DNA of 64,000 nt from Monocercomonoides exilis (GCA_001643675.2 LSRY02000054.1:124001-188000); one strand, 5' to 3'. Shown: positions 37,587 through 47,577, counted from the first letter of the stretch. The notes: generated by a model not told the origin, from the letters alone. Numbers and translations are program-made.

Positions 37587-39224
37587 TCATTATTCATCTT
37601 TTTCTTCTTGCATTTTCTTTTTCAAGAAGTGGTTTTCGCGAACCTCCTTTTCTTTTTGAGAGATTATTGGAGATATGCATCTAGTCATCACGCCAACATG
37701 TCTCACTCTTGAAGCTGTCAAACGTTTTGCCTTCACCTTTGTTTTGGCGATTGATTCTTTTAATTCATCTACTTCAAATGCATCTATATCATCTTGTTGA
37801 ATATCCAGCATTCTTCTTTTTTCGAATTTCTTCGTGTCAGAAATCGAATTTTTTTCATTCACAATTGTCACTTTTACTTTTTTCATTCCGTTAACGCCTT
37901 CATCTTCATCATCCTTTGAATCTCTTGCATCTTTCAATTGCTTCCTTGTTTATGTAACACGTTTGCATAAGATATCCAGCTCTCTTTGAAGGCACTCAGT
38001 GCCTTTAATACAATTAGGTTGTGCTATTGCAGATTTTTCATCAAAATTCGTTTTTTTATCCATTTTCTTTGTCGGCGAAAATTTTCTGAACAATTCTGAT
38101 TGAAGATCCGTAGATGACTTGATAACTTTCTTCTCTGCAGACATTTGTTTTTAAAATCCACAAACTCGTGAAAGAACTTCAGTTGCGGGAATAGGCCAAA
38201 CGCCTGTTTTCAAAAAAGCAGTTCTAATTGTGGAAGGCTGAATTGCTTCCGCAATAGCATCAGGAAGAACTTGGGACAAAACAAACCTATAAGAATGCAA
38301 TAAGAAAGGATGTGGAATATGAAGCTGGTTGTAAAGCACAGATTTAAACCTGGAAAAAATACAACTGTCGCAAGGTTGTAGAAAATGAGTCATATTCGGA
38401 GGGAAATACTTAATTATTATTTGGGAATTTTTTGTAGCAGTAATAACTTCAGGGAAGAAATGCGTAACATGATTATCCATCAGAATTAATGCTCTCCTCA
38501 AGCGAGTTGGCTTCACTTTCTCTTTCATTTGAATCATCAAATCGTTGATAAAAATCGTCTTTAATAAATCGTTTGTGATCCATCCGGAGCTTGCGTAAAG
38601 ATATTTGATGGAAAATGAAGGAAAATTCGAAAACTTGGCAGGGATCAACCTGTTTGGTTAGAGCATATAACGATTTAAACATGAGCCATCAGCACCAACA
38701 CAAAAACATACAGTTGTATTCGAGACATTTTGTGGAGCTGGAGGTGAAGGAGGAAGTCGATCCTTCAGGCAAACAACAAGTTTTGACGCTTCTTGTCCAC
38801 ATCGAACAGAAGTTTCGTCAAAATAGAAAATAACTGATCCAACGATATCATTCTTTTTTTCCAAGTCAGCCAAATCAGTAAACCATGTTGGAATGGATTC
38901 TGGTGATTGTTCAATAATCTTTACAGCTTCCAACGGTTTCGCTGCAGCAGTGTGAAGGTTTTCACTTCTTTTCAACAATTCAAAAGCGAATTTCTTATCA
39001 ATGGTTCCATCTTTGTTTGCACTCTCCTTTCTTTTTTGCTTCAACTCAACGCACTGAAACAAAGAAAATAAATAAAATTTCAAACAAAAAAATAGAAATA
39101 CCATTGATTGGACATCTGAAACTCTCACTATTTCATGTTCAGATAATTTCGATAAAACCTGATTCTCTATTATTTCCAATTCTGAATATGAAATCGCAAG
39201 TTCCCGACCAATCCTTCCAACTTC
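37587..39224 (-). CDS. Pogo-like DDE transposase with in-frame TAA codons
   Basis: One frame runs from just after TGA 39225-39227 to the stop pair TAA-TGA at 37592-37587. It is interrupted only by TAA at 38658, 38151 and 37950. Key segments: IFYFDETSVRCGQ (Asp 1), ADGSCLNRYML, SSGWITNDLL, ALILMDNHVTHF (Asp 2, D-N-H), YFPPNMTHFLQPCDS (P-P-N-x-T-x-x-L-Q-P-x-D of pogo/Tigger DDE_1 domains), and FLKTGVWPI. A basic/acidic tail follows. A 48-nt GTATTT...TTTCAG stretch at 39101-39054 could be an intron and keeps the frame. The usual N-terminal HTH domain is not visible. In the standard code this is a pseudogene; if TAA = Gln it is one ORF ending at TGA. Confidence 0.8.
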
Positions 39225-39746
39225 TCACCCTTCCTTTTCTGCTTTTTTTGCACGGTTCCAAGATGATTAAGAAATCAATTGCGCTTTCGTTGCTTTTCTG
39301 CATGTAATTGGAATTTCTTTCTTTGCTACAAAAAGTTTTTGTGATCTGGATTTAATTTTTATATATCCAGATTTATCAATAACTTTTTGCAACTTGCAAA
39401 TGTCTGTTTGAGTTTTTTCCATAACACGTTATGGAATTGATCGAAGCAATAAAAAATCCTTTTTGGAAAAACAAAAAGTGAATTCAAGAAAAATTATATG
39501 AAATATTATTTCTTTTTTGTTTAATTACTGTGCGTTATTGTTTCGTCATAAATTTCTATGATATTTCTCAAATATCAAAAAAATTTATTAATGTTTTTCA
39601 TGAGTAAAATATATCAACACAAGAAAATGGTGCGCATAAAAGTTTTATTTATCCTTCGAATGTTTTATATTTAAAATTGTCTTATGTTTGTTTGAAGAAG
39701 AAATAAGCATTGCCAACAATTTCAATTTATTTCTGGATAACGAATG

Positions 39747-39788
39747 GTTCCGGGTTTCGTAAAAGGTCCCGGTTTTGGCACCAATGGT
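39747..39788 (-). repeat. Right terminal inverted repeat of pogo-like element
   Basis: Reads GTTCCGGGTTTCG... to ...CACCAATGGT on the plus strand, the inverse of the left end with two substitutions. Confidence 0.9.
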
Positions 39789-40610
39789 GCGTTAAACTCG
39801 AAGAAGCTAGAGTACTCTCAGAAAGTTACAGGCAAATTATTTGAAGAAAGGACATTTGCGCGTGATGAAGCAGTGGAATCAAAAGAATAAAAAGAAGAAA
39901 TGATCGATAATCTCACAGTCTGCCTGAAGAAGACAAGCAATCAAACAAAATGCAGAAAATGCATTAGGCTTTAACAAAAATAATAAAACTCTTGCATTTA
40001 TCAGAATTTTATACACTTCATGTGAAGATCGAAATAAGGTTGACTTAACAACCAGATCATATGTTCCTGCAATTTATTTAATCGGTCGCATGTGTTGCAT
40101 TCATCAAAGCTATTGATCATGCACTCACCTGCATCTTCACCTTTCCTATTATAACGAACTCGTTCATTGCCTCTCTTTGCAAACCTGAATTTTAATTCTG
40201 CAATCATACATCTGACAAAAATCAACAATTCATTCTGCCTTTTTTTCTCTCCTCCTTGGCTCATTTTGCCTCTCTCTCCTTCACTCCATTCACTTTATTC
40301 TGCAACCTCCAAAACAGAATCTTTCAATGAACTTGATGCTCATCATTACATCTGGCTGTATCATTCCTTCCACTATTTTCTTCCTCACATTCTTATCCAT
40401 TTCAATGCGCAGCTCCACCTGAGCCTCGATCGTTTTCATCTTAACTTGAGAATCTCTCCTTTATCCATATGCTCCACAATCAATCAGTGTTTCATGTTCT
40501 GGTAAAAATTATACGAAAAGTGGCTTTTCTGTATTTGAAATTTGTTTTTCATTCGTCTTCCTCTTCTTTCTCTTCATAGTTCTACTCCGCTAGATATATT
40601 CATTCATTAC
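39789..40610. other. Spacer between the pogo-like and DIRS-like elements
   Basis: A short coding-like stretch (about 39791-39970: EYSQKVTGKLFEERTFARDE) follows the transposon. The rest is AT- and pyrimidine-rich DNA with an 87-codon minus ORF (40001-40264) of no recognised family. No gene is called. Confidence 0.4.
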
Positions 40611-40708
40611 AATTCGCAATGGAGCGAATCAACAAACGTAAGTTGCAAGTTTGCTCCTCGATAATGAGTATTATTTTTAATTATGGGTAGTTTGAGATCA
40701 AACTTCGC
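40611..40708 (+). repeat. Left inverted terminal repeat of DIRS-like element
   Basis: Starts AATTCGCAATGGAGCGAATC and ends CAAACTTCGC. It aligns over 98 bp, imperfectly, with the reverse complement of 46564-46661. Shared blocks include GAGCGAATC, AACG, GCTCCT, AATGAGT, AATTATG, GTTTGAG and AAACTTCGC. Confidence 0.8.
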
Positions 40709-40750
40709 CAACAATTTAACCTCCTTTGCATTCCATTGTCCACAGGAAGA

Positions 40751-41988
40751 ATGACTCAAGATACTGTTAGAGCGCCAAATAGCGACGGCGAGGACAGAGG
40801 ATATGATCTTATTCACAGGCTATCAAGGGTAGAAAACATGATCGAAGAAATCACCAGAAGCCAAGCATGGCCAAGTCAGTCCGGAGTAGTAAGAATATTA
40901 CCAATGAGAAAGACGAAGAGGGAACGGCCAAGATGAAGATCTCTGACGAGATCAAGCGAATCTGAGTCCGAATCAGATCTTGCAGATATGATCACAAGGA
41001 AGAAACGTGGACAGCCGTGGAGGGGCAGTCGTACACGGAGTAAATGAAGAGATAGGACGAAGAGGGAAGCAGCGAGAGCGATTCCGGAAGTACAGAAAAG
41101 CGGGAAGAAGAGCAGGAAAGATCGGAAGGCTTTTTGGGAATTTTCCCAGACGAATGGCTGACGCCCAGGAGGCAGGCGGGCGAACTGAAGAGATTTATGG
41201 AGTTTTGTAAGGCCGGATAGATCAGGATATACGATGATATCTTAAACACATTTATTCCAGAGACGGAAAAGAACTTCTTCACCAGACACACTGATGCGAG
41301 TTGGAACGCCTTAGCGGTGACGGGGGTCACTGCCAAAGGAAGAAAGGACTCACCAGAAGCTGTCCGGGTTATTGAACTACTCCAACCCACTCTCAAATCG
41401 GGGTTTGAAGCTGCCAAGGCGATTGCAGCCCTAACAACAAGAGAATTGAGGAAGGCACATTTAGAAGAAGAAGAGAAAGAGCAATTGAGGGGACTCTTCT
41501 GCTCATATGCCCTGATTGCAGACTGTATCAGCCGGATTAATATACTAAAAGTTATACCCCAGTCAAACTGGGAGAATGTGAAGTGTTTCCTTGAAGGGTG
41601 AACGACCAAGGACGTCCCAGAGAGCCTGAGGAGGTTGGTGGAGAGTATCAGCTTTTTTCGTCCAGAGGGGGATGGTCCAAGGTACGGAGCATCCCCCGCT
41701 TCTCCCACAGCCTTCGGCCTTGTCGCAACCAGGAGCGGACGCCCAAGCAGGTACAGCACAGGCAGGAACGCTCAGGGCTTCGCTTACATACAACTCCAAA
41801 AGCATGGCTTCGAGGGGAGCTTCACGAATTTCAGGGAAAGAAGGAGATCAACACAGGCCCTACTGCAGCATTCCCCAGCACCAGCTAGGAGATTGGCCTC
41901 GATCACAGTTCCCCTCCCCCCAGCTCCCCCGAGGATACGGGGAGGACCAGCTACAGGCGCAGCTTCTGGATCGAGCCAATGGGCCTAG
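40751..41988 (+). pseudogene. Gag-like ORF1 of the DIRS-like element
   Basis: The frame from ATG 40751 (MTQDTVRAPNSDGEDRG) reaches TGA 40934 and continues as an acidic SESESESD stretch. Near 41040 the coding signal moves to another frame (SGSTEKREEEQERSEGFLGI, then ALIADCISRINILKVIPQSN). That frame has TAA 41041, TAG 41053, TAG 41218 and TGA 41599, and runs on through PESLRRLVESISFFRPEG to TAG 41986. Position and a charged-then-helical composition suit a Gag protein; no zinc knuckle is seen. At least one frameshift and two TGA codons indicate damage. Confidence 0.6.
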
Positions 41989-44461
41989 AAGAAGCGAGGG
42001 GGAAGGAGGCAGCGCTTTACTGCGAGACAGAAAGAGAAGAGAGAGAAGCAAATTACTACGAAATGAATATTCAACGAGAAACCGTAGCTCCGGGCGAGAA
42101 GCGATCAGAGATGGAAATACAGAAACAATCCGTGAATATCGGAAAGGTGGTGAGCATGCTAGACCAAGAGAATGAGAGAGAACGAGAAACCACAGAGGAT
42201 CGTGTGATGGAGAGACCGAGAGAAGAGGCGCAACACGAGGCAACGAGAACAGAAGGAGACTCCGCATATCTCCGGGTGACGAGACAGAAGAGCGAGAGGA
42301 GGAACGAGAAGATAGTTTGGAGAACTTCTGGGATTGTTATCGGGTCCCCAATTGGGAGCACTCTGGAGGAGGGCTCGAAGACAGTAGTTGCAAATATTTA
42401 CGAAGGGGAAGAGAAAACACAGATGCAGTCTGGCCACAAGACGCTAGGAGTGAAGAGGAGAACAGCGATTGGACCACTGAGGGAACCACTTCCTGGGAGA
42501 CTGGTGAACAGACTGAGCGAATGGAAGAAGATTGGGGGAGACAAACTAGTGAGCCGTGGTATAATAACTCGGTGGAGAAGTCCCCAATCCCCAATCTCAC
42601 TCGAGGAGAGAAGACACAAACAGAAGTTTCGAAGGACGACGGAGATGACGAACAATTATTTATCCCTCTTGGAGGAGGAATTGAAGGACAGAGTGATGAA
42701 GCCCGTGCAGGAGTCGGAGGGTAGTGGTTCAACCCGACATTCATGGAGATAAAGAAGAACGGAAAGTGGAGGAAGATCCTGGATTGCATGGCGTTAAACG
42801 AGGAAGTGCAGGGAAAACACTTCAAGAAGGATTCCCAGGAGAAAGTCGTGGAACTCCTGGAGGAGAACGATTGGATGACCACTCTGGATATATCGAGTGC
42901 ATATCAGCATGTAAAGGTGGACGAGCAATTCAGTCCCTATCTGTGCTTCAGCTTTCAAAGTCAATGTTACGCTTTCGTTGGGATGCCATTTGGAGCGAAA
43001 GACGCCATTAGAGTTTTCACGAAGATAATGAGACGGGCAGCCTCGTTCATCAGAGAGAAGTAGAAAGTGAAGTTAGCAATATATATGGACGACATTCTCC
43101 TCATGCACCCAGACAGGGATGCATTGAGATCGATCTCACAGGAGATAGCCCAGTTCTTGAGAAGTCTGGGCTGGATACTGTCGGAAGAGAAACTGAGTTT
43201 TTAATCCACAAGGAGTGGGGAGTTTTTGGAATGTCTGTGGAATTCGGAGAAGATGGAATTGACGCTCCAAAAGAGGAAGAGAGTGTTGCTGCTAAAGGAT
43301 GTGCGAACCTGGATAGCACTGGCAAAGAAAAGGAAGAGACATAAGACGAGGGATCTAGCAGCACTCCTCGGAAGGCTGAACTTCGTGAGGCTGTAGCACA
43401 CACCAGCGAGCTTGTGGATGAAGCGAATGCAACACGTGCTGAGGCAGGCAATAGCCAGCGTGGGCTGGAATGGAACGGTCGTATCCAACCCTATGATTTT
43501 GGGAGAATTAACACATTGGAAGAAGACCCTGAAAGAAAACAAATAGAGGTGTCTGAGGAAGAGAACAAGGCAAGCAGTACTTACAACGGAAGCTTCATGG
43601 CTGGGATAGGATGCAAAGCTAGCAGTGCTGACAGAGAGCAAAGAGGAGTTGATTTATGTACATGGAAGTTGGACACTCCAGGAGAGTGCGTTAGCGATAA
43701 ACGAGAAGAAGTCCAGAGCAGTGTTGAGGACACTAGAGAGAAAGGGAGCATGGCTGCAGCAACAGAAGATAGACCATATTTGTCTGAAGACAGTCATCAT
43801 GTTCGCGAGATGGACGATACAGAAGAAAAGAGGAGCGCCATCGCTCATTCCAACATTGAGAGCATTGAAGAAGAAACTGAACAACCTGGACATTACAATA
43901 CAAACAGAACATTTCCCGAGAATACAGAACACGGAAGCAGATGCACTCAGCCGGATGGCGAAAAAGCCGGACTATGCACTGAAGGGGGAGAAAGTCGCAG
44001 AGATATTACAAACAATCGCACCGAAAACACTAGATACAATCTTAGAACTGATTGCGCCGTTGCCCTGCGGAAGTACTTGGAGACAATCCTCCATGAGAAG
44101 GAAGAGAGAGAGAGAAACGCAAGGAAAGGAGATAGTGCAAGTCCACCCGTTCCTGAGAAATATTGGACGGGTGTTGAAAGAGAAGATGAACGAAGCTCAG
44201 AGGGAACTGACGATTCTGATTCTGCCAGACTAGCGGGGGCAGACCTGGACCCAGCTGCTGCAGCCTGGGAATTTGATAAAAACCCTGGGGACCTTTCAGG
44301 AGTGCATGATACCGGGAGCGAAGATGAGAAGGGAAGGCTGGAAATTACCACCAGGAGAGGTGATAAGCGTCACACTGGAGAAGAGAATATCCCAGGAAGG
44401 GACCTCTTCTTAACATGGGGAGAATACATTGGAGCGAAGGACATAGTTGTAGCAATACTGA
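41598..44461 (+). pseudogene. RT-RNase H polyprotein (ORF2) of the DIRS-like element
   Basis: The N-terminal region (41598-42720) ends GRLVNRLSEWKKIGGDKLVS and LSLLEEELKDRVMKPVQ, then the frame changes near 42720. RT follows: FMEIKKNGKWRKILDCMALN, TLDISSAYQHVKV (Asp 1), AFVGMPFGAKDA, and the active site AIYMDDILLMHP at 43083. RNase H follows: LTTEASWLG, ALAINEKKSRAVLRTLE, and HFPRIQNTEADALSRM (43.94 kb). The linker PGAKMRREGWKLPPGEV is shared with the old element at 9.4 kb. In-frame stops: TAG 41886, 42722, 43061, 43394, 43544, 43607, 44231, 44444, 44450 and TAA 43202, 44411; the first TGA is 44459. RT catalytic Asp residues are intact; the RNase H D-N motif looks altered (LKTVIMFARW). Confidence 0.85.
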
Positions 44462-45633
44462 AAAATCAGAAGAGTTAAAGAGATACGTGGAGAGCGCTAC
44501 GAAGATTTAAGCAGTTTCTTGAAAGAGAGAGCATAGATGATACCGACACACTCACAACCAGAGATGCCAAAAGGATTATGGCAAAGTTTACCGAAATGCT
44601 TTCAAATACAAACCTGTCTGTTGGAGTGATTTATCAGACAGTTCGGAAAGTACTTGATTCCATTAACCTTTTCAGGGAGACTAAGATTGATGGGAACGAC
44701 ATTGAAATATTTCTAATAATTTATGTTAGTTAGAAGCCAAGAAGAGGCAAACGATACAAATCAATGTGGGACTTAACAATCATCACGAAGTGGGCCGAAA
44801 CTTCCTACGACGCAAAAGATATACGAACACTCCAATGGAGAGCCCTCATCTCTACTATGATTTTTGGGGCTTTAAGGCCAGCTGAGCTGGAAAGAATGAG
44901 AAGAGAGACAACGATAGTCAAGGATCATACAATACTCACTCAAGTTCGAACAAAGACGTCGGGAGGTGAGGTTATTAGAATTATAATAAATAAACACCCC
45001 AATCCACGCATTGATGCAGTAGAGGCGCTCCAACGCTGGCTGGATTATACTAAGACGATTCTTAAGGATGAACATGTGTGGTTTGACATAGAAGAGAGCA
45101 GGCCTGCAAACTTGCAGAGAATTAACGAAGAGTTAACAGCGATTCTGAGAGAGAACGGAATACCAGAAACTTTTACGGCGTACTCAATAAGACACGCTGT
45201 GATTACACACTTCGCAAGACGAGAAGGAGCGGACTGGAAGGCTATCAATGCTTATGCGAGATGGGAGCCAGGTTCGAGAGTAGCCCAGGAGTATTACACC
45301 GTGTAACCGGTACAAGACACAAATTGGATCATGGAGTCAATCGGTGGACCAGCACCCCAGAGTGGAGAAGATAACAAGCCACATAAGAGTGGAGAATCGA
45401 AGGAGGGGAGGCTGGAGATTGCAGAGGCAGATATGAAAGATTGCACCGAGGAATCACCAAAATCTGGTCTTGAAGAAGGGAAGAAACCTACGAGAAAGCG
45501 ATCAAAAAGAAGAGAGAGTCTAGGAGGGAAGAAAGAAAGAAAAGTGAAACGGTTCAGTCACGAAGCTCTACACCCCGACTACCAGGTAGTCAGAGGACAC
45601 CCTCCATAATCCCCGGCAACATCAGTGAGCTGA
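44380..45633 (+). pseudogene. Tyrosine recombinase (ORF3) of the DIRS-like element
   Basis: The N-terminal core-binding part reads RDTWRALRRFKQFLERES and SNTNLSVGVIYQTVRKVLDS. The catalytic part has box I FGALRPAELERM (Arg), a Lys-bearing RTKTSGGE turn, box II AYSIRHAVITHFARR (R-H), W in ARWEPGSRVAQEYYTV and the Tyr near its end. In-frame TAA 44476, TAG 44731, TAA 45304 and TAA 45607 occur; TGA 45631 is the first TGA. After TAA 45304 the same frame continues with PVQDTNWIMESIG and a very basic tail, as if translation normally went further. The start codon is not certain; the frame overlaps the end of ORF2. Confidence 0.85.
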
Positions 45634-45906
45634 TTGGAGAGAAGGACACAACTCCACTGAAGAAGAGAGGCAAAGATCGGAAGAAGCGTCACGGAAGAAG
45701 AACATGTCAGATGGGGAATGACACTGAAGAGGCAAGGGCCAGGCCGATGTCGCCTCAAAAATATTCTAAGAAAGGGAGGTTGTAGAGACAGAGGCAGCAC
45801 CTTCGTCCACAATCCCTCCAGACATTTGCCACACTTTATTGTGCTAGGAAGGAGGGTTTTAGATCACGTGTACTGAGACAGAAAAGATTTCGAGACTCAT
45901 TATTGA

Positions 45907-45995
45907 GGAGCAAACCTGCTCCTTGCGTTCGTAGATTCGCTCTATTGCGAATTGATAGAACGCAGTGAGACAGGTTTGCTCCGAGATAATAATAA
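45907..45995 (+). repeat. Internal end-junction region (ICR-like) with nested stem-loops
   Basis: The first half matches the right terminal repeat (CTCCTTGCGTT, TAGATTCGCTCTATTGCGAA). The second half resembles the left terminal repeat (AGGTTTGCTCC...GATAAT). Nested perfect arms: GGAGCAAACCTG (45907-45918) with CAGGTTTGCTCC (45971-45982), TGCGTTC (45924-45930) with GAACGCA (45958-45964), and ATTCGC (45935-45940) with GCGAAT (45947-45952). DIRS-1 has an internal complementary region used to template the joined ends; this location and content fit that role. Confidence 0.7.
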
Positions 45996-46563
45996 TGCGG
46001 ATGGAGGGAATCAAAGCGGCTGGGTGCGAAGGTGAACCAGAAGTTTGTGGAGAGATGACTAGAAAAAAGGGCGAGACAGAGAAGGAGAGACAGAAAGACC
46101 AACCGCCCGTAGACATTAATGCGCACCTGTAACCTGCATAGAGAAACATGAATTGAATAAAGGGTTTTAAGCACGATCTTACTCCTCTAATTGTTGTCGA
46201 ATAAGTTGAAAAGGAAGAGTCAGAATGGCCTGCACAGCGTGTGATGACCAGTCATCCTTTACTGACGCAACAGAGAAGCTGGAGGCCGAACATCATAGGC
46301 AGTTTTCTTTTCCACGCCTCGCGGAAGCGAGAGTGGTTTTTTTTTTCTGCTCCGACAGAATACTCGTCTCACCGGATCCCTGCACGGCCTGCAAAAGAGA
46401 GCTCCGAGGGGCAATGTCCCCAGCCCTCTGGTCTTCGAGACCATGGCAAAAGGCGAAGTCGGTGGTGAAGTGAAGCGGACAATTCATAGAACACTTTTTA
46501 TTATTTTACATGTTATTGTCTATATTTTCATCTCGCCCTTTTTTCCACGTCATTTTAGGGAAA
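45996..46563 (+). other. 3' non-coding part of the DIRS-like element
   Basis: GC-richer, hairpin-rich DNA with an AATAAA at about 46153. A stem with GGAA loop (46312-46336) is followed by ten T (46337-46346). Small hairpins include GGTCT-TCG-AGACC near 46430. No protein frame is convincing; it is probably untranslated element sequence. Confidence 0.45.
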
Positions 46564-46661
46564 GCGAAGTTTTCACTCAAACCACACATAATTTAAGATC
46601 AAACTCATTTTCTAGGAGCAGGTTTGCTCCTTGCGTTAATAGATTCGCTCTATTGCGAATT
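46564..46661 (-). repeat. Right inverted terminal repeat of DIRS-like element
   Basis: Plus strand reads GCGAAGTTTTCACTCAAACC ... TCTATTGCGAATT. It is the imperfect inverse of 40611-40708 over 98 bp and contains AGGAGCAGGTTTGCTCCT, itself a small palindrome. Confidence 0.8.
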
Positions 46662-46667
46662 AACACC

Positions 46668-47055
46668 TCGAAAATAGTTATGATTTCAAATATTATCACC
46701 AATATATGAATTTTTAAAGAAAGACCGGGTTTTTGAAAAATTCCCGGGTTTCTGAACGATGGTACTTCTTATTTTGATCGTAAAATTGGAACAAACATTT
46801 TTAGGAAAATGGATGTTGTGAAATAACTATTTCCTTTATTATATTGTTTTGATCTGATTATCAATTATTTGATTGATTTCAAAAAATTGTTTTTTTCGTA
46901 ATAGTCTGGAAAAGGAATCAACATTATTTTTAAGTATTTTTCTTTCAACAGTTATTGTCAACAAAAAACAATAACAAATGAATTACAATTTTCGTTATCG
47001 ATATGATTTATTTTTTTTGAATATGGGTGACTATTTTTGAAATCATTTTTTTTCT
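46668..47055. mobile_element. MITE-like element abutting the DIRS-like element
   Basis: The dispersed end motif lies at 46668-46708 (AGTTATGATTTCAAATATTA) and its reverse complement at 47021-47055 (ATATGGGTGACTATTTTTGA), consistent with a 0.39-kb non-autonomous element. Another direct copy of the motif lies at 47247-47285. The interior has no ORF of note. Confidence 0.5.
46723..46764 (-). repeat. Isolated diverged pogo-like terminal repeat
   Basis: The reverse complement begins GTACCATCGTTCAGAAACCC and continues with GGG and AAAACCCGGTC. It aligns without gaps to the 42-bp TIR of the transposon at 37.29 kb, with moderate divergence. No transposase or partner end was found nearby, so this is a remnant. 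Confidence 0.5.
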
Positions 47056-47577
47056 ATCAAAAATTTCGGTTCAAAAAATAACCTTGAATATTATCAAATT
47101 AACATTGGATAGTGAAAAGGCTTATTGAAGACAATTTTATCATTAATTAGGTAAAAACATTAATTTTATAAAATAATTTTCAAATTTCTTCTCTTTAGAA
47201 TTAGAAATTTCTTTTAAAAAACTGACAATTTTTGAAAACCGACACTCCGAAAAAAGTTATGATTTCAAAAATAATCACCCATATGTTATTTTCTTGATTT
47301 CTCAAAAGACATAGTAAATTCTTCTCATTCAACAAAAATACAAATATTAAATTGCATCAACATTTATCAATAAAAAGATGAATTTGACGATTTTTTGTAG
47401 TTTTTATTGTGTTAATCAAGTGATAAATAACAAACAAGGGTAAAAATATCATTGAAAAAAACAGTTAAATAAATTGAAAAAGTGATAATAAAGCATGATA
47501 ATAATATACAAATGAATGTACACAGAAATACAAGAACAAATGATGTTTTTGAAAATAAATGATAGATCCCTTTAAAA

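Larger units (their letters stand above)
37287..39788. mobile_element. Pogo-like DNA transposon with 42-bp TIRs
   Basis: The ends 37287-37328 and 39747-39788 are inverted repeats of 42 bp with two mismatches (start ACCATTGGTGCCAAAACCGG; differing at the CG/TA step after GGGACCTTT). They enclose 2.5 kb with one minus-strand transposase. No convincing TA target duplication is visible (TA lies just outside the left end, TG outside the right). The clean TIRs suggest insertion more recent than the remnants at 4-6 kb. Confidence 0.88.
40611..46661 (+). mobile_element. DIRS-like tyrosine-recombinase retrotransposon, structurally complete
   Basis: About 6.05 kb, clearly GC-richer than its surroundings. 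Order: inverted terminal repeat, gag-like ORF, RT-RNase H ORF, tyrosine recombinase ORF, internal region resembling the joined ends, inverted terminal repeat. This is the DIRS layout, in which a tyrosine recombinase and not a DDE integrase inserts circular cDNA. Reading frames contain some 15 TAA/TAG codons, one clear RT frameshift (~42720) and probable gag damage, so the copy is either inactive in the standard code or written in another code. No target duplication was seen, as expected for DIRS. Confidence 0.92.

Noticed and set aside
43414-44478. 354-codon open frame overlapping the retroelement
   Set aside because: It is a shadow frame over the RNase H region. The neighbouring frame gives the conserved RT/RNase H motifs, while this one gives low-complexity charged text. 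Only its last ~40 codons may be the true start of the recombinase ORF.
46300-46346. SRP RNA, suggested by a GGAA tetraloop
   Set aside because: The conserved internal loops beside the tetraloop in SRP helix 8 are not visible; one hairpin is too little evidence.
46380-46450. tRNA gene suggested by GGTCTTCGAGACC
   Set aside because: The loop is 3-5 nt instead of the 7-nt T-loop, no acceptor stem or D-arm pairs, and it lies within the retroelement 3' region.
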